From NCBI RefSeq assembly GCF_016861845.1, contig NZ_BOLV01000008.1, positions 58,933-122,932 on the forward strand: a DNA stretch of 64,000 nt, read 5' to 3'. The translations under genes were made by a program, and so were the position numbers. Positions 27,995-35,753 of this stretch are shown here, piece by piece. The notes under the pieces are model-generated. The model was given only the letters and a program-made list of their open reading frames with translations. It was not told where the DNA came from and ran no database searches. Each line of letters opens with the position of its first letter. Within the stretch, counting starts at the first letter, position 1. Origin of the DNA: Lacticaseibacillus suilingensis. Its GTDB lineage: Bacteria; Bacillota; Bacilli; Lactobacillales; Lactobacillaceae.

Positions 27995-28801
27995 ATGCAA
28001 AACTATTCGCTGACCGATACGTATCTCAAGCCTTTTGACGCCGGCCAAGAAATCGCCATCGCCACCAAGGACCTCAAAGTCTTCTATGGGGAAAAAGAAG
28101 CGATTCATGGCGTGTCGTTGCCATTTGAACGCTACAAGATTACGGCGTTGATTGGCGCCAGTGGTTCCGGGAAGTCGACTTTTCTTCGGTCCCTGAATCG
28201 GATGAATGATAATATTGAAGGCACTAAGGTCACCGGCCAGATCATGTACCGGGACCTTGATATCAACTCCAATGCGGTGGATGTGTATGAGATGCGTAAG
28301 CACATCGGCATGGTGTTCCAACGTCCGAATCCCTTTGCCAAATCGATCTACGATAACATCACCTTTGCGCCGCGGCGCTTTGGCGAAAAGCGCAAGGCAG
28401 TCTTGGATGAGCTGGTGGAAACTAGCCTCAAGCAGGCGGCGCTCTGGGATCAGGTCAAAGACGACCTCAACCAAAGCGGCTTGTCGCTTTCCGGCGGCCA
28501 GCAGCAGCGCCTGTGCATCGCCCGGGCCATTGCCATGAAGCCGGATATTTTGCTGCTGGATGAACCAGCGAGTGCCTTGGATCCGATTTCCACCGCCACG
28601 GTTGAAGAAACGTTGTTGCGGCTGAAGGATGATTACACCATCATCATCGTGACCCACAACATGCAACAAGCGGCCCGGATTAGCGACTACACTGCGTTTT
28701 TCTATTCTGGCACAGCGATCGAATATGATGAAACCCGCAAAATCTTCACCCGGCCCAAGATTAAAGCCACGGAAGATTATGTATCAGGCCACTTTGGCTA
28801 A
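27995..28801 (+). CDS. pstB: Phosphate ABC transporter ATPase PstB (first copy)
   Basis: This 268-residue ATPase has Walker A GASGSGKST near 49, signature [10 protein letters not shown] near 167 and Walker B ILLLDEPASALD near 185. It carries an N-terminal extension of ~15 residues compared with its neighbour PstB2. Two tandem pstB genes are common in lactobacilli and streptococci. Which copy powers transport under which condition cannot be seen here. Confidence 0.93.
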   Translation: MQNYSLTDTYLKPFDAGQEIAIATKDLKVFYGEKEAIHGVSLPFERYKITALIGASGSGKSTFLRSLNRMNDNIEGTKVTGQIMYRDLDINSNAVDVYEMRKHIGMVFQRPNPFAKSIYDNITFAPRRFGEKRKAVLDELVETSLKQAALWDQVKDDLNQSGLSLSGGQQQRLCIARAIAMKPDILLLDEPASALDPISTATVEETLLRLKDDYTIIIVTHNMQQAARISDYTAFFYSGTAIEYDETRKIFTRPKIKATEDYVSGHFG

Positions 28802-28820
28802 ACCGGTATAGGAGGCAGCG

Positions 28821-29579
28821 ATGAAAAAACAAGTCATCACCAGTCGCGATGTGCATTTATTTTATGGCGACTTTGAGGCCTTAACCGGGATTGATTTGGC
28901 CTTCAATGAGCATGAAATTACCGCCATGATTGGCCCGTCAGGTTGCGGGAAGTCCACTTACCTGCGGATTTTGAATCGGATGAACGATTTGATTCCCAAC
29001 GTCAAAATTACCGGCGACATTGAACTTGAAGGCAAAAACATTTATGCGCCGGATACCGATGTGGTGCAGCTACGCAAGCAAGTGGGGATGGTGTTTCAAC
29101 AGCCTAACCCGTTCCCTTTCTCGATTTATGATAACGTGGTGTACGGGCTGCGTTTAGCCGGCATTAAGGACCGCGCGCAGCTCGATGAGGCGGCGGAAAC
29201 CAGCTTGAAGGCGGCGGCCATCTGGGATGAAGTCAAAGACAAGTTGCATGAAAGCGCCTTGTCCTTATCCGGGGGTCAACAGCAGCGCGTGTGCATTGCG
29301 CGGGTGCTGGCAGTGCGGCCCGAAGTTATTCTGATGGATGAGCCGACCTCGGCGCTGGATCCGATTTCCAGTACTCAAATCGAAAATATGCTGCTGGAAT
29401 TGCGCAGTCAGTATACAATTATCTTAGTGACCCACAACATGCACCAGGCATCGCGCATTTCCGACAAAACCGCCTTTTTCCTGCAAGGCCGCGTCGTGGA
29501 ATTCGATGATACGAAGAAAATGTTCTTGAATCCCAAAGAAAAAGAAACGGAAGATTACCTGAACGGCCGGTTTGGGTAA
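28821..29579 (+). CDS. pstB: Phosphate ABC transporter ATPase PstB (second copy)
   Basis: This 252-residue paralogue of the preceding gene has Walker [10 protein letters not shown] near 37, signature [10 protein letters not shown] near 151 and Walker [12 protein letters not shown] near 170. It starts 19 bp after pstB1 with AGGAGG. The sequence is clearly diverged from copy 1 rather than a recent duplicate. Confidence 0.93.
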   Translation: MKKQVITSRDVHLFYGDFEALTGIDLAFNEHEITAMIGPSGCGKSTYLRILNRMNDLIPNVKITGDIELEGKNIYAPDTDVVQLRKQVGMVFQQPNPFPFSIYDNVVYGLRLAGIKDRAQLDEAAETSLKAAAIWDEVKDKLHESALSLSGGQQQRVCIARVLAVRPEVILMDEPTSALDPISSTQIENMLLELRSQYTIILVTHNMHQASRISDKTAFFLQGRVVEFDDTKKMFLNPKEKETEDYLNGRFG

Positions 29580-29603
29580 GTCAACAGACAAAGGAGGTCC
29601 GAC

Positions 29604-30281
29604 ATGCGGCGACTATTTGAAGACGAGTTGAATGATTTGCACGCTCGTTTTTCCGAGATGGGCATGATGGTCAACGAAGCCATTTTTAATTCCGTGAAGG
29701 CGTTTGTGAATCATGACAAAGCCTTGGCGCACACCGTCATCGACAATGATTACCACATCAACAAGCGCGAGGTCGATTTGGAAAAGCGCTGCTTTGAACT
29801 GATTGCCTTGCAGCAGCCAGTGACCACCGATCTGCGCATGATTGTGACCGTCATGAAGGCCAGCTCAGATCTGGAACGGATGGGTGACCATGCCGTATCG
29901 ATTGCCAAATCCACCATTCGCGTTAAAGGCGAAACCCGCGTGCCTGCGATTGAGCAAGTGATTGCCGAAATGGCGGCGGCGGTGAAGACGATGGTGGAAT
30001 CCGTGCTGGATGCCTACGTCAAAGAAGATGTGCTCAAAGCACGCAAAATTGCTGAAGAAGATCATGGCATCAATGCCTTTTCTAAGGACATCTACCAGCG
30101 CTGCATTGACGAAATGACTCGCGATGCCGACACCATCGTGGGCTCGATGGATTACATGCTGGTGTCTTCCTATTTGGAACGCATCGGCGATTACGTCACC
30201 AACATCTGCGAATGGATTTTGTACCTCAAAACTGGCAAGCTTTTGGAATTGAATTCCAATGCCAAAGAGGATGGGTTTTAA
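29604..30281 (+). CDS. phoU: Phosphate signalling protein PhoU
   Basis: This 225-residue all-helical protein has two PhoU repeats, each with the metal-binding E/D-x3-D-type face: SDLERMGDHAVSIAK (~90) and SYLERIGDYVTNICE (~195). It restrains the Pst transporter and kinase when phosphate is plentiful. AAAGGAGG lies 9 bp upstream. It ends the operon; a family-2 terminator element begins 18 bp after its stop. Confidence 0.94.
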   Translation: MRRLFEDELNDLHARFSEMGMMVNEAIFNSVKAFVNHDKALAHTVIDNDYHINKREVDLEKRCFELIALQQPVTTDLRMIVTVMKASSDLERMGDHAVSIAKSTIRVKGETRVPAIEQVIAEMAAAVKTMVESVLDAYVKEDVLKARKIAEEDHGINAFSKDIYQRCIDEMTRDADTIVGSMDYMLVSSYLERIGDYVTNICEWILYLKTGKLLELNSNAKEDGF

Positions 30282-30298
30282 ACCTTGATGACCAGCGT

Positions 30299-30474
30299 GG
30301 GGCTGTGACAAAAGGCGGTTTTGGAGCCGACAGGTAGCCTAGCCATCTACTAAGTCCGAACTTTGGACTCGGTGGATGGCGTAGCTAGCTGCTCGGCTCC
30401 GGCCTTTTGGCACGTAACTCTGTTGGAACATTCGGAGTGAATGTAGGGGCTGTGACATTTGTCACAGCCCCTTT
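30299..30474 (+). repeat. Family-2 terminator element, full copy (D1)
   Basis: A 176 bp element has nested arms: GTGACAAAAGGC / GCCTTTTGGCAC (one mismatch), GGAGCCGA / TCGGCTCC (perfect), then an inner imperfect hairpin in which CCATCTAC...AAGTCC pairs with GGACTCGGTGGATGG. A terminator stem closes the element. It is nearly identical to 38643-38866 apart from an insertion there. It follows phoU in the same orientation. Confidence 0.85.
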
Positions 30475-30475
30475 C
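30445..30475 (+). terminator. Terminator of pst-phoU (end of element D1)
   Basis: Perfect twelve-base stem AGGGGCTGTGAC / GTCACAGCCCCT, loop ATTT, then TTCC. Confidence 0.85.
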
Positions 30476-30649
30476 CTACGATTAGTCAAGGGTTTGGAAC
30501 CGAGTTTTAGGTCTTGAACCTAAGTGTTTGGATTTCGCATTTAGGGGTGGGGGCCGCAAACGGTCATCGCTTTTTAGGTAAGTTAAATAAACCTCGCCTT
30601 CTCCTCTTTTAAATCGACGTGGCTTGAACTACTATACAGGTGTCGGAGC

Positions 30650-31930
30650 TTACGACTCCGTGCTAATAGTGGACTTCGAGTCCGTGTATCGGTAACGATA
30701 CTTTGTGCCTGCCATGACCATGGCATATAGGCATTTCAGTGTCTTGTTCATACAAGCCACGACGGCAACCTTATCTCGTTTCGGGAAGGGTTGCTTTTTT
30801 AGTTTGTAATAATAATCGACGATATGGTTAGGCGCCGCGGCCTTTTGACTAATCATATTTCTAACAATCACATATAGTAAGGCACGGGCGTGTGGGTTAC
30901 CGCGCTTATTGATGTGATCTTGGCGAGTGTACTTACCAGATTGATAGCGATTCAGGTCAATTCCAACATAAGCATTGACTTGGTTGGCATTATCAAACCG
31001 ACGAATATCACCGAGTTCACCAATCAGTTGCGCCGCCGATAAAGCCCCAATGCCAGGCATTGATTGGTAGATTTGAAATTGTGGTAAAGCTTCCGCGGCA
31101 GTCGTCATTTGTTTACGCAGCGAGTCTTCTTGCATGGTCAACTCGATCAGCTGGCGACAGTAATATTGCACTTCTTGAACCTGAATACTGTCTGAATTGG
31201 CGGCAGGGTAGCTATCTTTGGCGAAGGTGATCAGCTTCTCAGCGTACTTTAGCCCCTTGGCCTTGGACAGCTTTTTATCTGTCTGATTCATCAGTTTGTT
31301 CTTCAAACAAGTACGTGAGATTCCACGCACAAAGTCTGGGTGCGGAAATAGAAGAATCACGTTTAGTGCAAGTTTTGATACTCGAGAGCTGAACAAATTT
31401 TCAACTTCTGGGAAAGTCTGTTGGAGAGCGGTATATAGCTTTAGGCGCGTGCGCTTAACATCAACGATCACTTGTTGATAGAAACGGTTAAGTTGCCTTA
31501 ATTGCTCGTATTCCGGCTTCCAGGGAGTGGTCAACCGATACTGATGATGCAGGACAGATAGAGCAATCCTGTGAGCATCTTTTTGATCTGTCTTCACTCG
31601 CCTCAGGGACTCTGAGTGTAGGTGTAGCTCTAACGGATTCAAGCGGCCGTATCGTAACTGATGGTCTTGGCAAAACCGCACTAGTGGCTCTGAATAGATA
31701 CCCGTGGCTTCAAAATATACAACCGGGTCATCAGCTTGCTTAATCATTTGACCGAGCTGAGCGAAACCAATCTTGTTGTGCACACACTCAAACTCCCTTA
31801 GACACTGATCATCGCGATACCAAACACCGTAGCTGTGGCCTTTGGAAACATCCAATGCGAATACATCGGACAAAATATTACTTCCTTTCTGAACCGGTGA
31901 AGCTAGCCGCATCTTCTTCTCGTAACTCAT
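30650..31930 (-). CDS. IS110 family transposase (bridge-RNA-guided recombinase)
   Basis: This 426-residue protein has a complete RuvC-like DEDD domain: Asp in FALDVSKG (~28), Glu in YFEATGIY (~75), and Asp-Asp in KTDQKDAHR (~117). The Transposase_20 C-terminal domain begins MPGIGALSAAQLIGELGD (~295), with the conserved Ser region NRYQSGKYTR (~335). The family recombines DNA using a structured bridge/seek RNA encoded in a non-coding end of the element. The gene looks intact. The ATG at 31930 is taken; ATG at codon 7, with GAGAAGAAG before it, is an alternative. Confidence 0.93.
   Translation of the reverse strand: MSYEKKMRLASPVQKGSNILSDVFALDVSKGHSYGVWYRDDQCLREFECVHNKIGFAQLGQMIKQADDPVVYFEATGIYSEPLVRFCQDHQLRYGRLNPLELHLHSESLRRVKTDQKDAHRIALSVLHHQYRLTTPWKPEYEQLRQLNRFYQQVIVDVKRTRLKLYTALQQTFPEVENLFSSRVSKLALNVILLFPHPDFVRGISRTCLKNKLMNQTDKKLSKAKGLKYAEKLITFAKDSYPAANSDSIQVQEVQYYCRQLIELTMQEDSLRKQMTTAAEALPQFQIYQSMPGIGALSAAQLIGELGDIRRFDNANQVNAYVGIDLNRYQSGKYTRQDHINKRGNPHARALLYVIVRNMISQKAAAPNHIVDYYYKLKKQPFPKRDKVAVVACMNKTLKCLYAMVMAGTKYRYRYTDSKSTISTES
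30671..30683 (+). repeat. IS110 inverted repeat, left copy
   Basis: GGACTTCGAGTCC, also almost palindromic in itself. Its exact reverse complement is at 32011-32023. Confidence 0.5.
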
Positions 31931-32010
31931 TTCCTAAACACGACCTCAAGGGTCCACAATCTTAAACCAGATTTGCGCGACGAAGATGACGGAGATTTTT
32001 TTAATGCTGC
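31931..32010 (-). ncRNA. Possible bridge RNA region of the IS110 element
   Basis: This is the non-coding stretch directly upstream of the transposase on its own strand. IS110-group elements encode the bridge RNA here, while IS1111-group elements encode it after the gene (here 30476-30649). On the minus strand GGACCCTTGAGGTC can form a small hairpin. The 3' side has TTAGGT...ACCTAA near 30511. Which side holds the RNA is not decided by the sequence. Confidence 0.3.
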
Positions 32011-32023
32011 GGACTCGAAGTCC
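32011..32023 (+). repeat. IS110 inverted repeat, right copy
   Basis: GGACTCGAAGTCC, the reverse complement of 30671-30683. It lies 81 bp before the transposase start codon. Confidence 0.5.
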
Positions 32024-32065
32024 CAGGGGCTTTGTTCGATCTTAGCTTCATCTTCAGTGTAACGG

Positions 32066-32117
32066 GCAAAAAGAAAGTTCCGGTAAGAAACTGGAATTCA
32101 CCAGCTCTTACCGGAAC
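32066..32117 (-). terminator. Strong hairpin, terminator-like on the minus strand
   Basis: Perfect twelve-base stem GTTCCGGTAAGA / TCTTACCGGAAC plus inner CTGG / CCAG. On the minus strand it is followed by TTTCTTTTT. No minus-strand gene ends here now, so it may be the remnant of a lost gene or an insulator before the IS. Confidence 0.6.
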
Positions 32118-32269
32118 TAATCTTAGATTGTTTTTTCTTTGCCGATGGGCGCAGGCCGTTGCGCATCTTCGGCCCGAAGCCAAAATCAACCTTAGGCCCT
32201 ATGTCATTTTACCCGGGACCGTTCATACTATAACTACAGAGCAGTAGTCAAAACCGTGGAGGTAATCTC
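32118..32269. other. Leader region of the liaX operon
   Basis: It contains a hairpin near 32155-32178 (GCGCA / TGCGC, then CTTCGG / CGAAG). A plausible promoter is TTTTAC (32207-32212), 16 bp, TATAAC (32229-32234), about 35 bp before the liaX start. No LiaR operator could be recognised with confidence. Confidence 0.4.
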
Positions 32270-33712
32270 ATGAATGAACGTGAACGGATTTTAGATTTAG
32301 TCAAACAAGGGATCATCACCAGTGAAGAAGCATTAGTCTTGCTCGAAAACTTGGCTAAGGCCCAAACCACTGATAACAAAACCACCGCGCAGCCGGAAGC
32401 CGCGCAACCGCAGCAGCAATCGTCAGCTGAAGACGAAGCGTTAACCGCGTTGAATACCCAGATTGCGGAAACTGCTGGCAGCCTGGATGCGGCCACGATG
32501 CAGATCAAAAAGACCCGCGCTAAAGTGGCGGCCAACAAGGAACAAATCATTGTGCTCGACACAATGGAAGATTTGGACACTTTGACCGCGGATAAGTACC
32601 AAGAACGCGGCGCCTTGAAACGCGAAAACGAACAACTGGGCGAGGAACTCGTGCAGTTGGCCGATCAACAAGAACAACTGCGCAACAAGCTCAGTGATTT
32701 GAATCGGCAAAAGCGCCAGCTCACCAAGCAACGCTTTACCGACCATGTCCTGCCTGATGACTGGCAAGACCAAACCAAGAGCGCGCTGAACGACATTGGC
32801 AAAACTGTGAATGACGCTACGAACCAGCTGGGGTCTTTCATGAAGAAGACCTTCAGCGATGTGCTCGACAACGTGGATTGGAAAGATGTAACCGTCCGCG
32901 TGCCAGGCTTGGCAACAGAAAAGTTCAGTCACACCTTCACTTACCCGAATAGCCAGGCCTCCATCATTGATGTCAAGGTGGCCAACGGGGATGTGCAGCT
33001 GGTGCAAGGCGACGGCGACGACATCACCATTCAAGCTGACGTGAAGTTATTTGGTAAAATGGATGGCGAGCCGCTGCAGGCCTTTCTGGATCGCAGCCGC
33101 ATCGAAGTGACGGATGATCATTTGATTTTCCAAGTACCGAACAAGCGGGTGCAAGCCGACCTGATCATTACCTTGCCAACGCGCAGCTATGACCACGTGT
33201 CCTTGCGCTTGCTCAATGGGAACGTGAAAGCCGCGCACCTGACCGGTAAGGACTTCTACGCCAAGAGCACCAATGGCGACTTGCAGTTCACGGATTTAGA
33301 CGCCGTGATGCTGGAAACCGAAGGCGTTAATGGCAGTGTCCATGTCAGCGGCCAGATTCACGATTTGCTGGTGGATGCCGTCAATGGCGATATCAAAGTT
33401 AAAGGTAATGCCAAAGTGCTGAACCTGAAAACCGTCAATGGTACGGTGCGGGCCACTTTGGTCAGCGACTTCACCCAGTTAACGGCTTCAAGCGTCAACG
33501 GTGATCTGAAACTGGCTTTGCCTGCCAGCGTGGCGGCCAAGGGTGAAATCAAAACCCGCTTTGGCAGTTTGAAGAGTCGCATGAGCGGCGTGGTGTTGGA
33601 TGATAAGGTCAAAAATCTGACCTTGGATCGTCCAGGCACCGGCAGCGGCGAATTGAAACTCAATGTTTCCAGTGGTAATGTGCAACTGAAAGACACTGAG
33701 CTGACGAAATAA
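32270..33712 (+). CDS. liaX: LiaX/YvlB-like envelope-stress protein (DUF4097)
   Basis: This 480-residue protein starts with the YvlB/LiaX N-terminal helix domain (ERERILDLVKQGIITSEEALVLL, first ~30 residues, of which GIITSEEALVLL is diagnostic). A coiled-coil stretch (~85-150) and a C-terminal repetitive beta domain DUF4097 (~210-480, repeated V(N)G(D/N)xxV turns) follow. In Enterococcus LiaX is a surface sensor of daptomycin and cationic peptides that tunes LiaFSR. That role is inferred here. GGAGGT precedes the ATG. No signal peptide is seen. It is the first of three co-oriented genes. Confidence 0.85.
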   Translation: MNERERILDLVKQGIITSEEALVLLENLAKAQTTDNKTTAQPEAAQPQQQSSAEDEALTALNTQIAETAGSLDAATMQIKKTRAKVAANKEQIIVLDTMEDLDTLTADKYQERGALKRENEQLGEELVQLADQQEQLRNKLSDLNRQKRQLTKQRFTDHVLPDDWQDQTKSALNDIGKTVNDATNQLGSFMKKTFSDVLDNVDWKDVTVRVPGLATEKFSHTFTYPNSQASIIDVKVANGDVQLVQGDGDDITIQADVKLFGKMDGEPLQAFLDRSRIEVTDDHLIFQVPNKRVQADLIITLPTRSYDHVSLRLLNGNVKAAHLTGKDFYAKSTNGDLQFTDLDAVMLETEGVNGSVHVSGQIHDLLVDAVNGDIKVKGNAKVLNLKTVNGTVRATLVSDFTQLTASSVNGDLKLALPASVAAKGEIKTRFGSLKSRMSGVVLDDKVKNLTLDRPGTGSGELKLNVSSGNVQLKDTELTK

Positions 33713-33723
33713 GGAGGGCTAAC

Positions 33724-34011
33724 ATGCCATTACTGTTACTTCCCATCATTTTAATCGCGGTGGGCATTGCGTTGATCTTGGTGATCGGCATGAGCCTGTT
33801 TATCGGAGTCGCGTTGATTCACATTCTTTTTTGGCCAGTGGTGATTGGCCTGATTGTCTGGTGGGTCTTGCGCCGCCGCAACGGCAGCAACCGGCCGGCG
33901 CGGCATCAAGATTGGCAACAATTTGTGCCGCGGCAACGCAAAGAAGCCCATCATGTGCACGAAGAAAAGCCAGCACATCATGAGCACCATGATGACTGGA
34001 GTGATTTTTAA
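33724..34011 (+). CDS. Small membrane protein, LiaY position
   Basis: This 95-residue protein has two closely spaced membrane segments (~2-24 and ~26-48) and a basic, then His-rich cytoplasmic tail with HHVHEEKPAHHEHHDD near the C-terminus. It lies where Enterococcus has the PspC-type LiaY, but I see no clear PspC domain, so the name is not applied. AAGGAGGG precedes the ATG. Its stop overlaps the next ATG by one base. The His-rich tail could bind metal; this is speculation. Confidence 0.75.
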   Translation: MPLLLLPIILIAVGIALILVIGMSLFIGVALIHILFWPVVIGLIVWWVLRRRNGSNRPARHQDWQQFVPRQRKEAHHVHEEKPAHHEHHDDWSDF

Positions 34012-34352
34012 TGGGTTTCATCCGTAAAGTGGTTTTAACGATGGTGATTTTCATCGTTTATTCCCAGCTATTTCCGGCGCAACTGTATGTGGCCGATTGG
34101 CAAACCGCGTTAACCGGCGCAGTGGTGCTGGGGCTCTTGAATGGGCTTTTGCGGCCAATCCTGAAGGTCTTGACCTTCCCGCTGACCTTGCTGACGTTGG
34201 GCATTTCATTGTTGATCTTGAATGCCTTGATGGTGAGCTTGATGGCGCATTTGGTGCCGGGCATCATCTTCAGTGGCTTTGGGGCCGAAATGATTTTGGC
34301 CATCATTGTCAGTGTCGTGAATGCCACGCTTGGGGAACCGAGACGCGATTAA
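34011..34352 (+). CDS. yvlD: YvlD-like membrane protein (phage holin family IV), LiaZ position
   Basis: This 113-residue protein has about four hydrophobic helices and the family core NGLLRPILKVLTFPLTLLTLG (~43-63; key NG.LRP....T.P.T..T.G). YvlD sits with YvlB in B. subtilis and with LiaX in enterococci. A role in the cell-envelope stress response is inferred from that. One-base overlap with the previous gene. A terminator follows. Confidence 0.85.
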   Translation: MGFIRKVVLTMVIFIVYSQLFPAQLYVADWQTALTGAVVLGLLNGLLRPILKVLTFPLTLLTLGISLLILNALMVSLMAHLVPGIIFSGFGAEMILAIIVSVVNATLGEPRRD

Positions 34353-34362
34353 CGTATGAGAG

Positions 34363-34391
34363 AGGAATCTGCTAGGGCAGGTTCCTTTTTT
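34363..34391 (+). terminator. Terminator of the lia operon
   Basis: AGGAATCTGC / GCAGGTTCCT (one G-T pair), 4-base loop, TTTTT. Confidence 0.85.
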
Positions 34392-34408
34392 GCGTGAAAC
34401 CGGGGCGT

Positions 34409-34453
34409 GTTAGAAGGCTACTCGTCCGGCTAAGTGCGGTGCCCGCCACAGTC
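34409..34453 (+). repeat. Family-1 repeat, truncated lead copy of array B
   Basis: GTTAGAAGGCTAC joins the 3' third of a family-1 unit (GGCTAC, TCCGGCTAAG, then the arm up to CACAGTC). The same junction, GTTAGAAAGGCTAC, begins array C at 41588, so the truncation point is shared. Confidence 0.7.
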
Positions 34454-34578
34454 TAGTTGCGTTCAGCAAGGCAACGGGGGAGCGGATAGCTACGCTCTGA
34501 GCCTCACCGGCAAAAAGCGCCGGCAATGCCCGGAGCTAGGCTACCCGTCCCCCTAAGTGCGCCTTGCCTCACAGCCTG
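34454..34578 (+). repeat. Family-1 structured repeat, copy B1
   Basis: 125 bp unit from TAGTTGCG to CAGCCTG. Arms: GCAAGGC / GCCTTGC; GGGGGA(G)CGG / CCGTCCCCC with one bulged G; apical CCGGC / GCCGG under the CTC / AAT internal loop. Head-to-tail with copy B2. Confidence 0.85.
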
Positions 34579-34703
34579 TAGTTGCGTTGCGGCGGGCAAT
34601 GCGGGAGTGATTAGCTACGGCCAGCACCTCGAAGCCAAAAAACGGCTTCAATGTGCTGACCTAGGCTAATCATCCCGCTAAGTGCGCCCGCCTCCACAGC
34701 CTG
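34579..34703 (+). repeat. Family-1 structured repeat, copy B2
   Basis: 125 bp unit. Arms: GCGGGC / GCCCGC; GCGGGA(G)TGATTAG / CTAATCATCCCGC with one bulged G; GGCCAGCAC / GTGCTGACC; apical GAAGCC / GGCTTC. Arm sequences differ from B1 but remain complementary. About 80 bp before hprK. Confidence 0.85.
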
Positions 34704-34781
34704 CTTCACAGCCTTCCTCTGTTCACTTGCCTTCAGTGATGATAAACTTAACCTAACTATGTGAAAGACGGGGTGGACCTG

Positions 34782-35729
34782 ATGGCAGATCAAGTTTCCG
34801 TGAAGCAATTGGTGACCGATATCAAGTTGAAGGTGTATAGCGGTGAGGATTATTTGCCGGAGCGCCAGGTGGTGGTGAGCGATATTTCGCGGCCTGGCCT
34901 GGAGCTGACGGGCTATTTCAATTACTATCCGCATGAACGGATTCAATTGTTCGGCCGCACGGAAAGCGCCTTTGCGCGCAATATGTCCGCCCCGGAGCGA
35001 CTCGTCATTTTCAAACGCATGGCGGCGGAAGATACGCCAGCGTTTCTGGTTTCGCGGGGCATTGAGCCGCTGCCGGAAATGCTGAACGCAGCCGCGGCAG
35101 TGCGGGTGCCGGTGCTGGGATCTGATTTGCCCACAACGCGGCTGTCGAGTTTGCTGACGGATTATTTGGAAGAAAAGCTCGCTGAACGCCAAAGCATGCA
35201 TGGGGTGCTCGTCGACTTGTATGGCTTAGGAGTCATGATTACCGGGGATTCTGGCGTTGGTAAATCCGAAACGGCGCTGGAGCTGATTCAGCGGGGCCAC
35301 CGTCTGATCGCCGATGACCGCGTGGATGTTTACCAAAAAGATGAACAAACCATCGTTGGGGAAGCGCCGGCGATTTTGTCCCACTTGCTGGAAATTCGCG
35401 GGCTGGGCATTATCGATGTCATGAATCTGTTTGGCGCCGGCGCCGTGCGGACGCACACCAACCTCGACTTGATTGTGCATCTGGAAAATTGGACGCCGGA
35501 TAAGCAGTTTGACCGGCTGGGTTCTGGTGAGCAGAGCCAGCAAATCTTCGATGTCAATGTGCCTAAGATTACCATTCCGGTTAAAGTCGGCCGGAACCTG
35601 GCTTCGATTATCGAAGTGGCGGCGATGAACTTCCGGGCCAAATCCATGGGCTATGATGCTACCAAGACGTTCGAGGCCAACTTGAACAAGTTGATCAAAT
35701 CAAATGAAGCGGCCGATAAGGCGAAGTAA
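34782..35729 (+). CDS. hprK: HPr kinase/phosphorylase
   Basis: This 315-residue protein phosphorylates and dephosphorylates Ser46 of HPr, the master signal of carbon catabolite repression. Walker A GDSGVGKS is at 155-162, the catalytic His140 lies in SMHG, and the signature EIRGLGIIDVMNLFGAG is near 205-221. ATG 34782 is chosen (MADQVSVKQL matches the remembered L. casei N-terminus); a GTG at 34761 would add seven residues. It heads hprK-lgt-gpsA-trxB, the lactobacillal order. Confidence 0.96.
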   Translation: MADQVSVKQLVTDIKLKVYSGEDYLPERQVVVSDISRPGLELTGYFNYYPHERIQLFGRTESAFARNMSAPERLVIFKRMAAEDTPAFLVSRGIEPLPEMLNAAAAVRVPVLGSDLPTTRLSSLLTDYLEEKLAERQSMHGVLVDLYGLGVMITGDSGVGKSETALELIQRGHRLIADDRVDVYQKDEQTIVGEAPAILSHLLEIRGLGIIDVMNLFGAGAVRTHTNLDLIVHLENWTPDKQFDRLGSGEQSQQIFDVNVPKITIPVKVGRNLASIIEVAAMNFRAKSMGYDATKTFEANLNKLIKSNEAADKAK

Positions 35730-35753
35730 CGATTCCGGATTGAGAGGGACAGT

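Larger units (their letters stand above)
30476..32030 (-). mobile_element. IS110-family insertion sequence (ends approximate)
   Basis: One transposase gene is flanked by about 170 bp (left) and 100 bp (right) of non-coding DNA. A 13 bp inverted repeat, GGACTTCGAGTCC at 30671-30683 (inside the 3' end of the gene) and GGACTCGAAGTCC at 32011-32023, could be the sub-terminal repeat seen in some IS110/IS1111 members. IS110 elements make no reliable target duplication and no terminal repeats, so exact ends cannot be set from one copy. The element separates the pst and lia operons and is opposite to both. Confidence 0.6.

Noticed and set aside
27995..29579. Recent duplication of pstB
   Set aside because: The two ATPases differ along their length and in N-terminal extension; tandem diverged pstB genes are normal in this group.
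32032..32247. 71-codon plus-strand frame before liaX
   Set aside because: It crosses a perfect terminator-type hairpin and the liaX promoter, lacks a ribosome site and has no familiar sequence.
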